Shown piece after piece: positions 25,738 to 35,032 of a stretch of 64,000 nt of DNA; the stretch's first letter is position 1; each line of letters begins with the position of its first letter. The notes under the pieces were generated by a model. The model worked only from the letters and a program-made list of their open reading frames with translations, had not been told where the DNA came from and did not search any database. This DNA comes from JAVBMJ01 sp031551275 (GTDB lineage Bacteria > Bacteroidota > Bacteroidia > Bacteroidales > Rikenellaceae). The DNA is taken from contig JAVBNX010000007.1 of NCBI GenBank assembly GCA_031551275.1, positions 62,001 to 126,000 on the forward strand, read 5' to 3'. The translations under genes and the position numbers were made by a program.

Positions 25738-27282
25738 ATGAATAAAGAGTTAATAATCAATGTAACCCAGAGCGAAATTTCCATCGCTCTGATCGAAGAT
25801 AAGCAGCTCGTCGAGCTCAACAAGGAGAAGTGCAAGACAGGCTTCGCGGTAGGCGATATCTACCTGGGCAAGGTCAAGAAGCTCATGCCGGGTTTGAACG
25901 CCGCCTTCGTCAACGTGGGCAGCGAGAAGGACGCCTTCATCCACTTCCTGGACCTGGGTCCCCAGTTCGTCGCCCAGCACAAATTAACCACCAACATCCT
26001 GGGCCAGAAGAAGGGCTCGGGCTACGGCAGCGTCAAGTTGGACAACCCGATCGGCAAGTCGGGCAAGATCGGCTCCTACATCTCGTCGGGCCAGTCGGTC
26101 ATGGTCCAGGTCGCCAAGGAGGCGATCTCCACCAAGGGCCCCCGCCTGACCTCCGATTTCTCGCTGGCCGGCCGCCACGTGGTGCTGATCCCCTTCTCCA
26201 ACAAAGTCTCTATCTCCCAGAAGATACGCTCCAACGAGGAGCGCAAGCGCCTCAAGAAGATAGCCGACGCGGCCCTGCCCAAGAATTTCGGTGTGATCAT
26301 CCGCACGGCCGCCCAGGGCAAGACCGACGAGGACATCGCCCAGGACATCGCCAACCTTTTGAAGCGCTGGCAAACCGCCCTGGACCACATCCGCGGGGCT
26401 TCCGCCCCCGCTTTGCTGCTGGGCGAGATGAACCGCTCGACCACGATCATCCGCGATTTGTTGAACGCCGATTTCTCGTCGATCGTCGTCGACGACCAGT
26501 CGGTCTTCGAGGAGGTAAAGGATTACATCCACACCATCGCCCCCGAGAAGGAGAAGATCGTCAAGCTCTACAAGGGCAACGTGCCGATCTTCGACCACTA
26601 CGACATCTCCAAGCAGATCAAGTCCTTGTTCGCTCAGTACGTCTCCCTGCGCAAGGGGGCCTACCTGATCATCGAGAAGACCGAGGCCCTGCACGTGATC
26701 GACGTCAACTCGGGCGCGCGCGCCAAGGTCGAGGACGACCAGGAGCAGACGGCCATGGGGGTCAATTTGGCGGCCGCCGAGGAGATCGCCCGCCAACTGC
26801 GCCTGCGCGATATGGGCGGGATCATCGTGATCGACTTCATCGACCTGCACAAGGCCGATAACCGCAACGCTTTGCTGGAGAAGATGACCCAGCTGATGAA
26901 GCCCGACCGTGCCAAGCACACGATCCTGCCTATCAGCAAGTTCGGCCTGATGCAGATTACCCGCCAGAGGGTCCGCCCCGAGGCCGCTCCCGACGTGACG
27001 GAGACCTGCCCGACCTGCAACGGCAGCGGCACGATCGCCCCGACGATCCTGCTCGACCGCCAGATCGAGAACCAGATCGCCTACTACACCGGCGACAAAG
27101 GCTACAAATACCTCAAGCTCAGGGTCAGCCCCTACGTGAAAGCCTACCTCAAAAAAGGCCTATGGAGCATCCGCTGCCGTTGGGTGTTGAAATACAAATG
27201 CTGGATCAAACTGGTTACCGACCAATCGACCGGCTTTATCGAAACAAAATTCTTCGACCGGGAAGACAAAGAGTTAGACTGA
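25738..27282 (+). CDS. rng: Ribonuclease G/E
   Basis: 514 residues from the Met of MNKELIINVTQSEISIALIED; the 30-codon in-frame extension upstream crosses a hairpin terminator and is rejected. S1 domain at ~35-125 (GDIYLGKVKKLMPGLNAAFVN), then the RNase E/G catalytic domain with magnesium ligands in LHVIDVNSGA and GGIIVIDFIDLHK, and the zinc-link CPTCNGSGT near residue 425. It cuts single-stranded AU-rich RNA in mRNA decay and rRNA maturation. It lacks the long RNase E scaffold tail, so it is RNase G-like. mfd follows 18 bp downstream. Confidence 0.95.
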   Translation: MNKELIINVTQSEISIALIEDKQLVELNKEKCKTGFAVGDIYLGKVKKLMPGLNAAFVNVGSEKDAFIHFLDLGPQFVAQHKLTTNILGQKKGSGYGSVKLDNPIGKSGKIGSYISSGQSVMVQVAKEAISTKGPRLTSDFSLAGRHVVLIPFSNKVSISQKIRSNEERKRLKKIADAALPKNFGVIIRTAAQGKTDEDIAQDIANLLKRWQTALDHIRGASAPALLLGEMNRSTTIIRDLLNADFSSIVVDDQSVFEEVKDYIHTIAPEKEKIVKLYKGNVPIFDHYDISKQIKSLFAQYVSLRKGAYLIIEKTEALHVIDVNSGARAKVEDDQEQTAMGVNLAAAEEIARQLRLRDMGGIIVIDFIDLHKADNRNALLEKMTQLMKPDRAKHTILPISKFGLMQITRQRVRPEAAPDVTETCPTCNGSGTIAPTILLDRQIENQIAYYTGDKGYKYLKLRVSPYVKAYLKKGLWSIRCRWVLKYKCWIKLVTDQSTGFIETKFFDREDKELD

Positions 27283-27300
27283 CGCCCCGGTCTGTAATAA

Positions 27301-30300
27301 ATGGATATTAAGCAACTTGCAGGCGCGATAGCGGCCACGGACGGTTTTTTACAGTTTAGTAAAATTCCATCCGGGGCCGTTGCCGCATTGACCTCCGTGA
27401 GCGGATCCGCTTTCGCGGTGGTGGCCGCCGGGTTCGCGCGCGCGCGTGCGGGCCTGCACGTGCTTGTTATGGACGACCGCGACAAGGCCGCCTACCTCTG
27501 CAACGACCTCTACCGCTTGTGCGACCCCGGCCGCGTGCTCTTCTTCCCCACGACCAACAAACGCTCCATCCTCTTTTCGGGACAGGACCCCTCGGGCGTG
27601 ATCCAGCGCACGGCCGCCCTGGAGGCGATCCGCAACTACGACAATCACGGCCCCCTGCTGATCTGCACCTACCCCGAGGCTTTGGCCGAAAAGGTGGTCG
27701 GCCGGGACGAGCTGCGCCGCAGCGTCGTCTCCGTCGCCGTGGGCGAGAAGCCGGGCATGGACTTCCTGGCCCAGACCCTTGCCGAGTACGGCTTCGAGAG
27801 GGTCGATTTCGTCTACGAACCCGGCCAGTACGCCATGCGGGGCGGCATCTTCGATCTGTTTTCCTTCTCGGAAAATATGCCCTACCGCCTGGACTTCTTC
27901 GGCGACGAGGTCGAGTCGATCCGCCGCTTCGACATCGCGAGCCAGCTCTCGCAGGAACGTGTCCAGCGCATCGAGATCCTTCCCAACATGAGCTCCGGCC
28001 CCACCGGCGCCGCGGCCGCCCTCAGCCGCGTCTCCCTGGCCGAGTTCGCGGGCCCCGCCATCTGGTGGCTGGAGGATCCGGACCACGCCCTGAAGAAGCT
28101 CAACGAGATCCGCACCAAGCTGCTGGCCGACCTGGACGAACCCTCCACGATCGACACGCTGGTCACCAGCCGCAAAGCCTTTTTGCACGACACCGCCGAG
28201 GCGACCCTCTGCCTGCTGAAAGACAACCTGCGCGAGCGCGCCGCCGACCAAACCGTCGATTTCGGATGCGCCCCCCAACCCGCTTTCAATAAAAAATTCG
28301 ACCTGCTGGCTGCCGATTTGCGCGTCCGCGCCGAAGAGGGCTACACCACTTTGATCCTCTCCGACAACCGCGCCCAGTTCGAACGCCTGGAATCCATTTT
28401 CAACTCGATCGGGGCCGCCGATGTCAAGTTCGAGCCGGTCTCGCTGACCCTGCACGAAGGCTTCGTCGACCGCCAGGCCAAACTGTGCGTCTACACCGAC
28501 CACCAGATCTTCGACCGCTACCACCGCTACCGCATCAAGGGCGAGCTTTCGCGCAGCGAGAGCCTGACCGTCGAGGAGCTGAACAAACTCAAGCCCGGCG
28601 ACTACGTGGTCCACATCGACCACGGGGTAGGCCGCTTCGGGGGCCTTGTCCGCACCATGGAGAACGGCAAGACCCAGGAAGCGCTCAAGATCGAGTACCG
28701 CGACGGCGACGTGCTTTTGGTCAACGTCCACGCCCTGCACCGCATCGTCCGCTACCGGGAGGCCGGCGCCGAGCCGCCCCGCATCTACAAGCTGGGCTCG
28801 GGCGCGTGGCAGAAGATGAAGCAGGCGACCAAGAAGGCCGTCAAGGAGATCGCCCGCGAACTGGTTTTGTTGTACGCCAAACGCAAATCCTCGCCCGGCT
28901 TCGCCTTCTCGCACGACACCTACCTTCAAAACGAGATGGAGGCCTCCTTCGAATACGAGGAGACCCCCGACCAGCAGAAAGCCATCGAGGCCGTCAAATC
29001 GGACATGGAAAAACCCTACCCGATGGACCGCCTGGTCTGCGGCGACGTTGGCTTCGGCAAGACCGAGGTGGCCATCCGCGCCGCCTTCAAAGCGGCCGCC
29101 GACGGCAAGCAGACGGCGGTCCTGGTCCCCACGACCCTGCTCAGCCTGCAACACTTCCGTACGTTTTCCTCCCGCCTGAAAGGTTTTCCGGTAAGGGTCG
29201 AGCAACTGAGCCGCGCCCGCACGGCCGCCGACACGAAGGCGATCCTTGCCGACCTGAAATCCGGCAAAATAGACATCCTGGTCGGCACCCATAAAATCCT
29301 GGGAAAAGAAATAGCATTCAAAGACTTAGGCCTGTTGATCATCGACGAGGAGCAAAAATTCGGCGTCGGCAGCAAGGAAAAACTCCGCCAGCTCTCCGCG
29401 AGCGTCGACACGCTGACGATGACCGCGACCCCGATCCCCCGCACGCTGCAATTCTCGTTGATGGGCTCGCGCGACCTCTCGGTGATCTCCACCCCGCCGC
29501 CCAACCGCCAGCCCATCGCCACCGAGTCGCACACCTTCGACGAGGGCATCGTCAAGGAGGCCATCGAACTCGAATTGAGCCGTTCAGGCCAGGTCTTCTA
29601 CCTCCACAACCGGGTCCACGACATCGACAAGGTGGACAAGATGATCCGCCGCGTCTGCCCCGGGATCCGAACCATCATCGGCCACGGCCAGATGAACGCC
29701 GGTGAGCTGGAAAAGGTGGTCATGGACTTTATCTACGGCGACGCCGACGTGCTGATCGCCACCACAATCATCGAGAACGGCATCGATATCCCCAACGCCA
29801 ACACGATCATCATCGACAACGCCCACATGTTCGGCCTGAGCGACCTGCACCAACTTCGGGGCCGCGTGGGCCGGAGCGACAAGAAGGCGTGGTGCTACCT
29901 TTTCACCCCCCCCGACGAGATGCTCACCTCCGACGCCCGCCGCCGTTTGCGCGCTTTGGAGGAGTTTTCCGACCTGGGCTCGGGCTTCAACATCGCCATG
30001 CAGGACCTCGACATCCGGGGCGCGGGCAACCTGCTCGGTGCCGAGCAGAGCGGCTTTATCGCCGACATCGGCTTCGAGACCTACCAGCGCATCCTGGACG
30101 AGGCGATGGAGGAGCTGCGCACCGAGGGCATCGCCGCCCCCGGCCAGCAGGAGGAGACGGTCCCCTCCCTTTTCGCCGCCGACTGCCAGATCGAGACCAC
30201 GACCGAGGCTTTGATCCCCGACTTCTACGTGCAACAAAGCGCCGAGAAATTGCGTCTTTACAAAGAGTTGGATTCCATAACAGATCCGGATGCCATGCAG

Positions 30301-30654
30301 AACTTCGCGGATACCCTGAAAGACCGCTTCGGCGAGTTGCCCCCCGCAGTCAAGGAGCTGATGGACATCGTTTTGCTGCGCCGCGCCTGCATGGAGGCGG
30401 GCTTCGAGAAGGCCAAGGTGAAGAACGGTTTGCTGCTTTTGAGCTTCGTCGAAAACCAGCAGAGCGTCTTCTACAAAGGGGGCTATTTTGTTACCATGCT
30501 GAGGCACATTACGGAGAACCCCGCAAAATTTCTTTTCCGCCAGAACAATAATAAGCTCGGCCTGACCGTTAGGAATATCGGTAATGCGGCAGAGGCGCTC
30601 CAAGTTGTCCATCAACTCGGCGAGTACTCGCGTACGAATACCCCGGCAAAATGA
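27301..30654 (+). CDS. mfd: Transcription-repair coupling factor Mfd
   Basis: 1117 residues with the whole Mfd architecture: UvrB-like N-terminal modules, RNA-polymerase-interacting domain near ~440-510 (LKPGDYVVHIDHGVGRFGG), superfamily 2 translocase (Walker A GDVGFGKTEVA near 579, DEEQ box LLIIDEEQKFGV near 679, TATPIPRTLQ) and the C-terminal TRCF domain. It removes stalled RNA polymerase and recruits UvrA. The final ATGA overlaps the coaX start. A 647-codon open frame on the opposite strand is a shadow. Confidence 0.98.
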   Translation: MDIKQLAGAIAATDGFLQFSKIPSGAVAALTSVSGSAFAVVAAGFARARAGLHVLVMDDRDKAAYLCNDLYRLCDPGRVLFFPTTNKRSILFSGQDPSGVIQRTAALEAIRNYDNHGPLLICTYPEALAEKVVGRDELRRSVVSVAVGEKPGMDFLAQTLAEYGFERVDFVYEPGQYAMRGGIFDLFSFSENMPYRLDFFGDEVESIRRFDIASQLSQERVQRIEILPNMSSGPTGAAAALSRVSLAEFAGPAIWWLEDPDHALKKLNEIRTKLLADLDEPSTIDTLVTSRKAFLHDTAEATLCLLKDNLRERAADQTVDFGCAPQPAFNKKFDLLAADLRVRAEEGYTTLILSDNRAQFERLESIFNSIGAADVKFEPVSLTLHEGFVDRQAKLCVYTDHQIFDRYHRYRIKGELSRSESLTVEELNKLKPGDYVVHIDHGVGRFGGLVRTMENGKTQEALKIEYRDGDVLLVNVHALHRIVRYREAGAEPPRIYKLGSGAWQKMKQATKKAVKEIARELVLLYAKRKSSPGFAFSHDTYLQNEMEASFEYEETPDQQKAIEAVKSDMEKPYPMDRLVCGDVGFGKTEVAIRAAFKAAADGKQTAVLVPTTLLSLQHFRTFSSRLKGFPVRVEQLSRARTAADTKAILADLKSGKIDILVGTHKILGKEIAFKDLGLLIIDEEQKFGVGSKEKLRQLSASVDTLTMTATPIPRTLQFSLMGSRDLSVISTPPPNRQPIATESHTFDEGIVKEAIELELSRSGQVFYLHNRVHDIDKVDKMIRRVCPGIRTIIGHGQMNAGELEKVVMDFIYGDADVLIATTIIENGIDIPNANTIIIDNAHMFGLSDLHQLRGRVGRSDKKAWCYLFTPPDEMLTSDARRRLRALEEFSDLGSGFNIAMQDLDIRGAGNLLGAEQSGFIADIGFETYQRILDEAMEELRTEGIAAPGQQEETVPSLFAADCQIETTTEALIPDFYVQQSAEKLRLYKELDSITDPDAMQNFADTLKDRFGELPPAVKELMDIVLLRRACMEAGFEKAKVKNGLLLLSFVENQQSVFYKGGYFVTMLRHITENPAKFLFRQNNNKLGLTVRNIGNAAEALQVVHQLGEYSRTNTPAK

Positions 30655-31385
30655 ACCTGATCCTGGATATCGGCAACACGATGGCCAAGGCCTGCATCGC
30701 CCTGGGCGACGCTTTGCCGCGCGAGGTGTTGCGCCAGCGGGATCTTACCGTCCGCGACCTCGAAAAGCTCCACGCCGCCCATCCCTTCGACCGCTCGATC
30801 CTCAGCTCGACCCGGGCCGTCGACCCCGCCGTCGAGGAGTTTCTTTGCGGCAAGGGCTTCTGCCTGCGCCTGAAAGGCGACACGCCCACCCCCTTGAAGA
30901 ATTTATACCGCACCCCCGAAACGCTCGGCCCCGACCGCCTGGCCGCCGCCGTGGGTGCGTGGAGTGTTTTCCCCGGAGAGAACCTGTTGGTAATCGACTT
31001 CGGCACGGCGATTACCATCGACGCGGTAACCGCCGAGGGCGAATACCTGGGCGGCAACATCTCGCCCGGGGTGCACACGCGCTTCCGCTCGCTCAACACG
31101 GCCGCCCACGCGCTGCCCTTGCGCGAGCTCCCCCCCTCGACCACCCTTTACGGGACAAATTCCCACCAGGCCATCGAGAACGGCGTGGTCAAGGGGATCC
31201 TCTACGAGATCGAGGGCTATATTTCTCATTACAAAAGCATTTATCCCGGCTTGAAAATTATTTTTGACGGCGGGGATGCTTTTTATTTTGCAAAACAGTT
31301 AAAAAATCCGATATTTGCGGACTATGACCCTGTGGTCCGAGGACTTAATGCAATCCTTGAATTTAATGCGAAAAGGCGCGGTTAG
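30651..31385 (+). CDS. coaX: Type III pantothenate kinase
   Basis: 244 residues. ASKHA-fold kinase that phosphorylates pantothenate to begin coenzyme A synthesis. N-terminal phosphate loop LILDIGNTMAKACIA, the type III signature TLGPDRLAAAVGAW, DFGTAITIDAVT and GGNISPGVHTRFRSL are all present. Overlaps mfd by 4 bp and reaches into the start of the next gene. Confidence 0.96.
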   Translation: MNLILDIGNTMAKACIALGDALPREVLRQRDLTVRDLEKLHAAHPFDRSILSSTRAVDPAVEEFLCGKGFCLRLKGDTPTPLKNLYRTPETLGPDRLAAAVGAWSVFPGENLLVIDFGTAITIDAVTAEGEYLGGNISPGVHTRFRSLNTAAHALPLRELPPSTTLYGTNSHQAIENGVVKGILYEIEGYISHYKSIYPGLKIIFDGGDAFYFAKQLKNPIFADYDPVVRGLNAILEFNAKRRG

Positions 31386-32676
31386 AGAATTTTCATACGG
31401 GTGGGCCCTGATGGCCACGGTTTTTGTGCTTGGCGTCATGCCCTTGCGCTCGATGGCCCAATCGAGCAGCATCAACACCTATTCGCCCTACACCTTTTAC
31501 GGACTGGGGGACTTCAACCAGCAAGGCAGCACGATGATGCGCTCGATGGGCGGCATCGGCGTGGCCTGGCGTTCGCCTTTTTCGATCAACTACATCAACC
31601 CGGCGGCATACAGCGCGGTCAACCGCAAATCGGCCCTGTTCGGTTTCGGTGTCGAGGGCGGTGCGAACTACCTCAAGGACGGGGGGCTGAAATCCTCCTC
31701 CAACCTGTTCAATATCCGCGAGATCGGCCTTGAGATCCCCCTGGCCCGGGGCGTGGGTTTCGCCGTGACGGCCACGCCTTTCAGCAGCGTGGGCTACCGG
31801 GTCGAGATCCCCGAGCCCAGCGCCGATATCCTGGCCGATCTGGGCAGCGTAACGTACAAATACGCCGGCGAGGGCGGTTTCTCGCAGATCAAGGGCGGGG
31901 TGGGCGTGAGCGTTACCAAGTGGCTGAGCGCAGGCGCCGACCTGGTCTTTCTGATCGGCACCCAGACCCGCACCAGCGCGTCGAGCATTACCTCGATTAC
32001 CTCTTCGGCCGCGTCGGTCACCATCTCCGAGGAGTCGCGTGTGGCCCACGTGTTGGGCAACTTCGGCTTGCAGGCCAACGTGATCGCCACCAAGAAACGC
32101 CTGCTCACTTTGGGGGCCGTCTACCGGATGGGCACCGATCTGAACACCGAAAATACCATCTTCATCCCCTCGGGCGACATCTACGGCGACACGGTCAAGT
32201 ACGTCTCCAAGAAATCGGCCTACAAACTCCCCGCCCAATTCAGCTTCGGGACCATGTACCACACCGAGAAACTGAGCCTGGGAGCCGATTACAGCTTCGA
32301 AAAATGGAAGGGCCTCAACTCGATCCCCGACGCCGACCCGGCGCGCTACACCAACACGAGCGTGATGAAGGTGGGCGGCCAGTTTACCCCCAACCGGGGC
32401 GACGTGCGCAACTTTTTGAACCGTCTGAGCTACCGCGCCGGAGCACGCTACGGCAACTACTACATGGAGATGTTCGGCCAGCAGGTTACCGACGCGGCGA
32501 TTACCTGCGGCGTGGGCGTCCCGATCCGCATGAACGGCATGAGCAACGTCGATTTCGGCCTGGAGTTCGGCCGCCGGCAGGCCAAGGGCCACCTGCGGGA
32601 GAATTACTTTAAGGTCTCCATCGCCCTGGGCCTCTTCGGCGAGGACTACTGGTTCATCAAACCCAAGTTCGACTAA
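31366..32676 (+). CDS. Probable outer-membrane beta-barrel protein
   Basis: About 436 residues. I place the start at the Met of MRKGAVREFSYGWALMATVF, which gives a signal peptide ending near SMAQ; it overlaps coaX by 20 bp, and 31411 is an alternative. The mature part alternates polar and hydrophobic residues in strands, begins with NTYSPYTFYGLGDFNQQG, and has INPAAYSAVNRKSALFGFGVEGG, features of Bacteroidetes OMPs of the FadL/PorV-like kind. It ends in a compact strand (DYWFIKPKFD). Position between coaX and the TPR/lptC genes fits an envelope group. Transport substrate unknown. Confidence 0.65.
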   Translation: MRKGAVREFSYGWALMATVFVLGVMPLRSMAQSSSINTYSPYTFYGLGDFNQQGSTMMRSMGGIGVAWRSPFSINYINPAAYSAVNRKSALFGFGVEGGANYLKDGGLKSSSNLFNIREIGLEIPLARGVGFAVTATPFSSVGYRVEIPEPSADILADLGSVTYKYAGEGGFSQIKGGVGVSVTKWLSAGADLVFLIGTQTRTSASSITSITSSAASVTISEESRVAHVLGNFGLQANVIATKKRLLTLGAVYRMGTDLNTENTIFIPSGDIYGDTVKYVSKKSAYKLPAQFSFGTMYHTEKLSLGADYSFEKWKGLNSIPDADPARYTNTSVMKVGGQFTPNRGDVRNFLNRLSYRAGARYGNYYMEMFGQQVTDAAITCGVGVPIRMNGMSNVDFGLEFGRRQAKGHLRENYFKVSIALGLFGEDYWFIKPKFD

Positions 32677-32697
32677 TCAACTGTAACGCCTAACGAT

Positions 32698-34035
32698 ATG
32701 AAAACCCTGATCAAACTGGCAATTGCAGCGGCCCTTACGACGACCGCCTTTGCCGCCTACGCCCAGGCCGACTACAAGCAGGACCCCAAGTGGGGCGCCA
32801 CGGTCGAAGAACGCGAGCACGCCGTGTTGATTCTTAATTTCTTCAACGACAAGTACAGCTACAAGGAGTACGACGAAGCGTTGGTCTATTTCCGCGAGTT
32901 GTTGCAGAAAGCCCCCCAAGGCTCGGCCAATATGTACGTGAGGGCGGCGGACATCTACCGCCAGAAGATCCTCATCTCGGCGAGCCTGGCCCAGAAGAAG
33001 GCCTACGTCGACACCCTGATGACGGTCTACGACAAGCGCATCGAGGCCTTCGGCGACGACCCGGAGAAGGGCAAGGCCTACATCCTGGTCTTCAAGGCCG
33101 AGGACTACGAGCAGTACCGCCCCACCGACAGGGACGGCATCCGCGCCCTCTACCGCGGGGCGATCGACGCGGCCGGGGATAAGGTCGAGCTGAACGTGGT
33201 CAACGCCTACTTCAAGGTGCTGACCGACGACTACGTGGCCGCCCGCGTCGAGGTCGACGAGCTGCTCAATGAGTACGAGTACCTGGTTACCCTGTACGAG
33301 CGCCCCGATCTGACCGAGGAGCAACTCGAGGCCAAGAGCGTATTCGAGGCCCTGTTCATCAACAGCGGCGCCGCCAACTGCGAGAACCTGCGCAAGATCT
33401 ACGAGCCCAGGCTCAAAGCCGACCCCAACGACTCGATTACCCTGCGCAAGGCCTTCGCCTTGCTGATGAGGGGCAAGTGCAACGACGATTTCGTGATCAC
33501 GGTCGCCGAGAGCTACTACGCCAAGATGCCCTCCACGCCGGTCGCCCTGGCCATCGCCTCCTATTTCGAGGAGCGCAAGGACTTCGGCAAGGCCCTCAAG
33601 TACCTCAACGAGGCCGCCAGCAAGGAGACCGACCCGATCCAGAAGTCGAACCTCTACGTCCAGATCGCCGCCTCGACCCTGGGTGAGGGCAACGCCCGCG
33701 CCGCCGCCGATTACGCGCGCCAAGCCGTCGCCGCCAACCCCGACAACGGGCTGGCCTACTACATCCAGGCCAACGCCTACGCGAGCGGCATCAACGGGTG
33801 CAGCGGCTTCGACCGCCAGGCCGCCTGCTGGTTGGTCTACGATATGCTTTCGCAGGCCCGCAGCCGCATGTCCGAGGGCGATCCCCAGTACCGGACCGCC
33901 GAGCAGCAGATGGGCTCCTACCGAGCGAGCTTCCCCAGCAAAGAAGAATGCTTCTTCCGTGGGCTGTCCGACGGCCAGTCGTATAGGGTGAACTGCGGTT
34001 GGGTGTCGGGGTCGACGACTGTCCGTGAACGGTAA
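32698..34035 (+). CDS. Exported TPR-repeat protein
   Basis: 445 residues. The signal peptide MKTLIKLAIAAALTTTAFAAYAQ is followed by helical hairpins characteristic of tetratricopeptide repeats, for example YKEYDEALVYFRELLQKAPQ, FGKALKYLNEAASKETDP and ARAAADYARQAVAANPDNG. Probably a periplasmic scaffold that works with the upstream barrel protein, from which it is separated by 21 bp. Two Cys pairs (NSGAANCENL and GCSGFDRQAACW) could form disulfides. Specific partner unknown. Confidence 0.75.
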   Translation: MKTLIKLAIAAALTTTAFAAYAQADYKQDPKWGATVEEREHAVLILNFFNDKYSYKEYDEALVYFRELLQKAPQGSANMYVRAADIYRQKILISASLAQKKAYVDTLMTVYDKRIEAFGDDPEKGKAYILVFKAEDYEQYRPTDRDGIRALYRGAIDAAGDKVELNVVNAYFKVLTDDYVAARVEVDELLNEYEYLVTLYERPDLTEEQLEAKSVFEALFINSGAANCENLRKIYEPRLKADPNDSITLRKAFALLMRGKCNDDFVITVAESYYAKMPSTPVALAIASYFEERKDFGKALKYLNEAASKETDPIQKSNLYVQIAASTLGEGNARAAADYARQAVAANPDNGLAYYIQANAYASGINGCSGFDRQAACWLVYDMLSQARSRMSEGDPQYRTAEQQMGSYRASFPSKEECFFRGLSDGQSYRVNCGWVSGSTTVRER

Positions 34036-34043
34036 TTAACGTG

Positions 34044-34164
34044 GCTGCGCGTATTGCGGGCCATATTTTGCACATCCTCCGCCCCGAAAATCCTCACGTA
34101 CTAAAGTACGCTCCGGTGTTTCGGACCGAACGATGCACAAAATCTGACCCACACTCCGCACAGC
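34044..34164. repeat. Structured intergenic repeat, copy 3
   Basis: Outer arms 34044-34076 and 34132-34164 (33 nt each) pair at 25 positions; inner hairpin CGTAC-TAAA-GTACG at 34097-34110. Of the 8 unpaired positions, 5 are C.A or A.C on the plus strand and so would be G.U wobbles in RNA made from the minus strand. It sits between the TPR gene and lptC, both on the plus strand. Confidence 0.9.
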
Positions 34165-34222
34165 GCGGGTCTGGAAGGCCCGGCTCAAGAAACGGCTCAA
34201 CATTTGCCGTATGATAGTATAG

Positions 34223-35020
34223 ATGTTTTTGAAACGACATAATATATCCCTCTGGGGGCGAATGGTGCTGCTTGTTTCAGGCAGTGCCTTTTTGCTTTTC
34301 GGGTGCGCGGAGCAGCTCCCCGAGGACGACCGCGACCCGGAGAAGCTGATCACCATGCGGATCGACTCGATCCGTCTGATCAACTCCGAGAACGGCAAGC
34401 TCTCCTATGTCTTTACCGCGCCTTTGATGGAGTACTACGGCCTGGCCGCCGAGCCCTACCGCGAGTTCAGCAAGGGGGTCGACGTGGTTACCTACGACTC
34501 GATCGGGGGGATCGCCTCGACCCTGGTGGCCGACTACGCCATCTTCTTCGAGAAGCGCAAGCTCTGGGAGGCGAAGGGCAACGTGGTGGCCGTCAAGAGG
34601 GGCGAGGCCACGCTCGAAACCCAGCAGCTTTTCTGGAACCAGCAGACCCACAAGGTCTACTCCAACGTCGACTCCCGCATTACCCAGGGCCAGGACGTGA
34701 TCGTGGGCGAGGGCTTCGAGTCGGATGAGACCTTCGACGACTTCGTCTTCCGCCAACCCCGCGGCAAGGTCCTGGTCGACGTCGAGCCCACCGACAGCGC
34801 CTCCACCCCCGCCCCCTCCACGCCCCCCGTCATCCAATCCGGAACCCCCGCGACCGGCGCCCAACCCGCCGCTGCACCCGCGTCCGCCAAACCCACCGCC
34901 ACCGACAAACCTTCAGCAACCGGCACACCCCCCGCCGTCGCCCCCTCTGCCGCACCCCCGGCTGAAAAACCCACCCTGGACGGCCCCCGCCGCGCCCCCT
35001 CGCGCAACCGCAAGAAGTAA
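34223..35020 (+). CDS. lptC: LPS export protein LptC, lipoprotein form
   Basis: 265 residues. N-terminus reaches LVSGSAFLLFGCAEQLPEDD, a lipobox with Cys near residue 28. The OstA/LptC-like beta-jellyroll follows (SYVFTAPLMEYYG, ADYAIFFEKRKLWEAKGNVVAV, LETQQLFWNQQTHKVYSN). LptC links the inner-membrane LPS transporter LptBFG to periplasmic LptA. The last ~75 residues are a Pro/Ala/Thr-rich low-complexity tail ending in basic residues, absent from ordinary LptC. The CNNM gene starts 12 bp later. Confidence 0.85.
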   Translation: MFLKRHNISLWGRMVLLVSGSAFLLFGCAEQLPEDDRDPEKLITMRIDSIRLINSENGKLSYVFTAPLMEYYGLAAEPYREFSKGVDVVTYDSIGGIASTLVADYAIFFEKRKLWEAKGNVVAVKRGEATLETQQLFWNQQTHKVYSNVDSRITQGQDVIVGEGFESDETFDDFVFRQPRGKVLVDVEPTDSASTPAPSTPPVIQSGTPATGAQPAAAPASAKPTATDKPSATGTPPAVAPSAAPPAEKPTLDGPRRAPSRNRKK

Positions 35021-35032
35021 CCCCCCAAGCCG

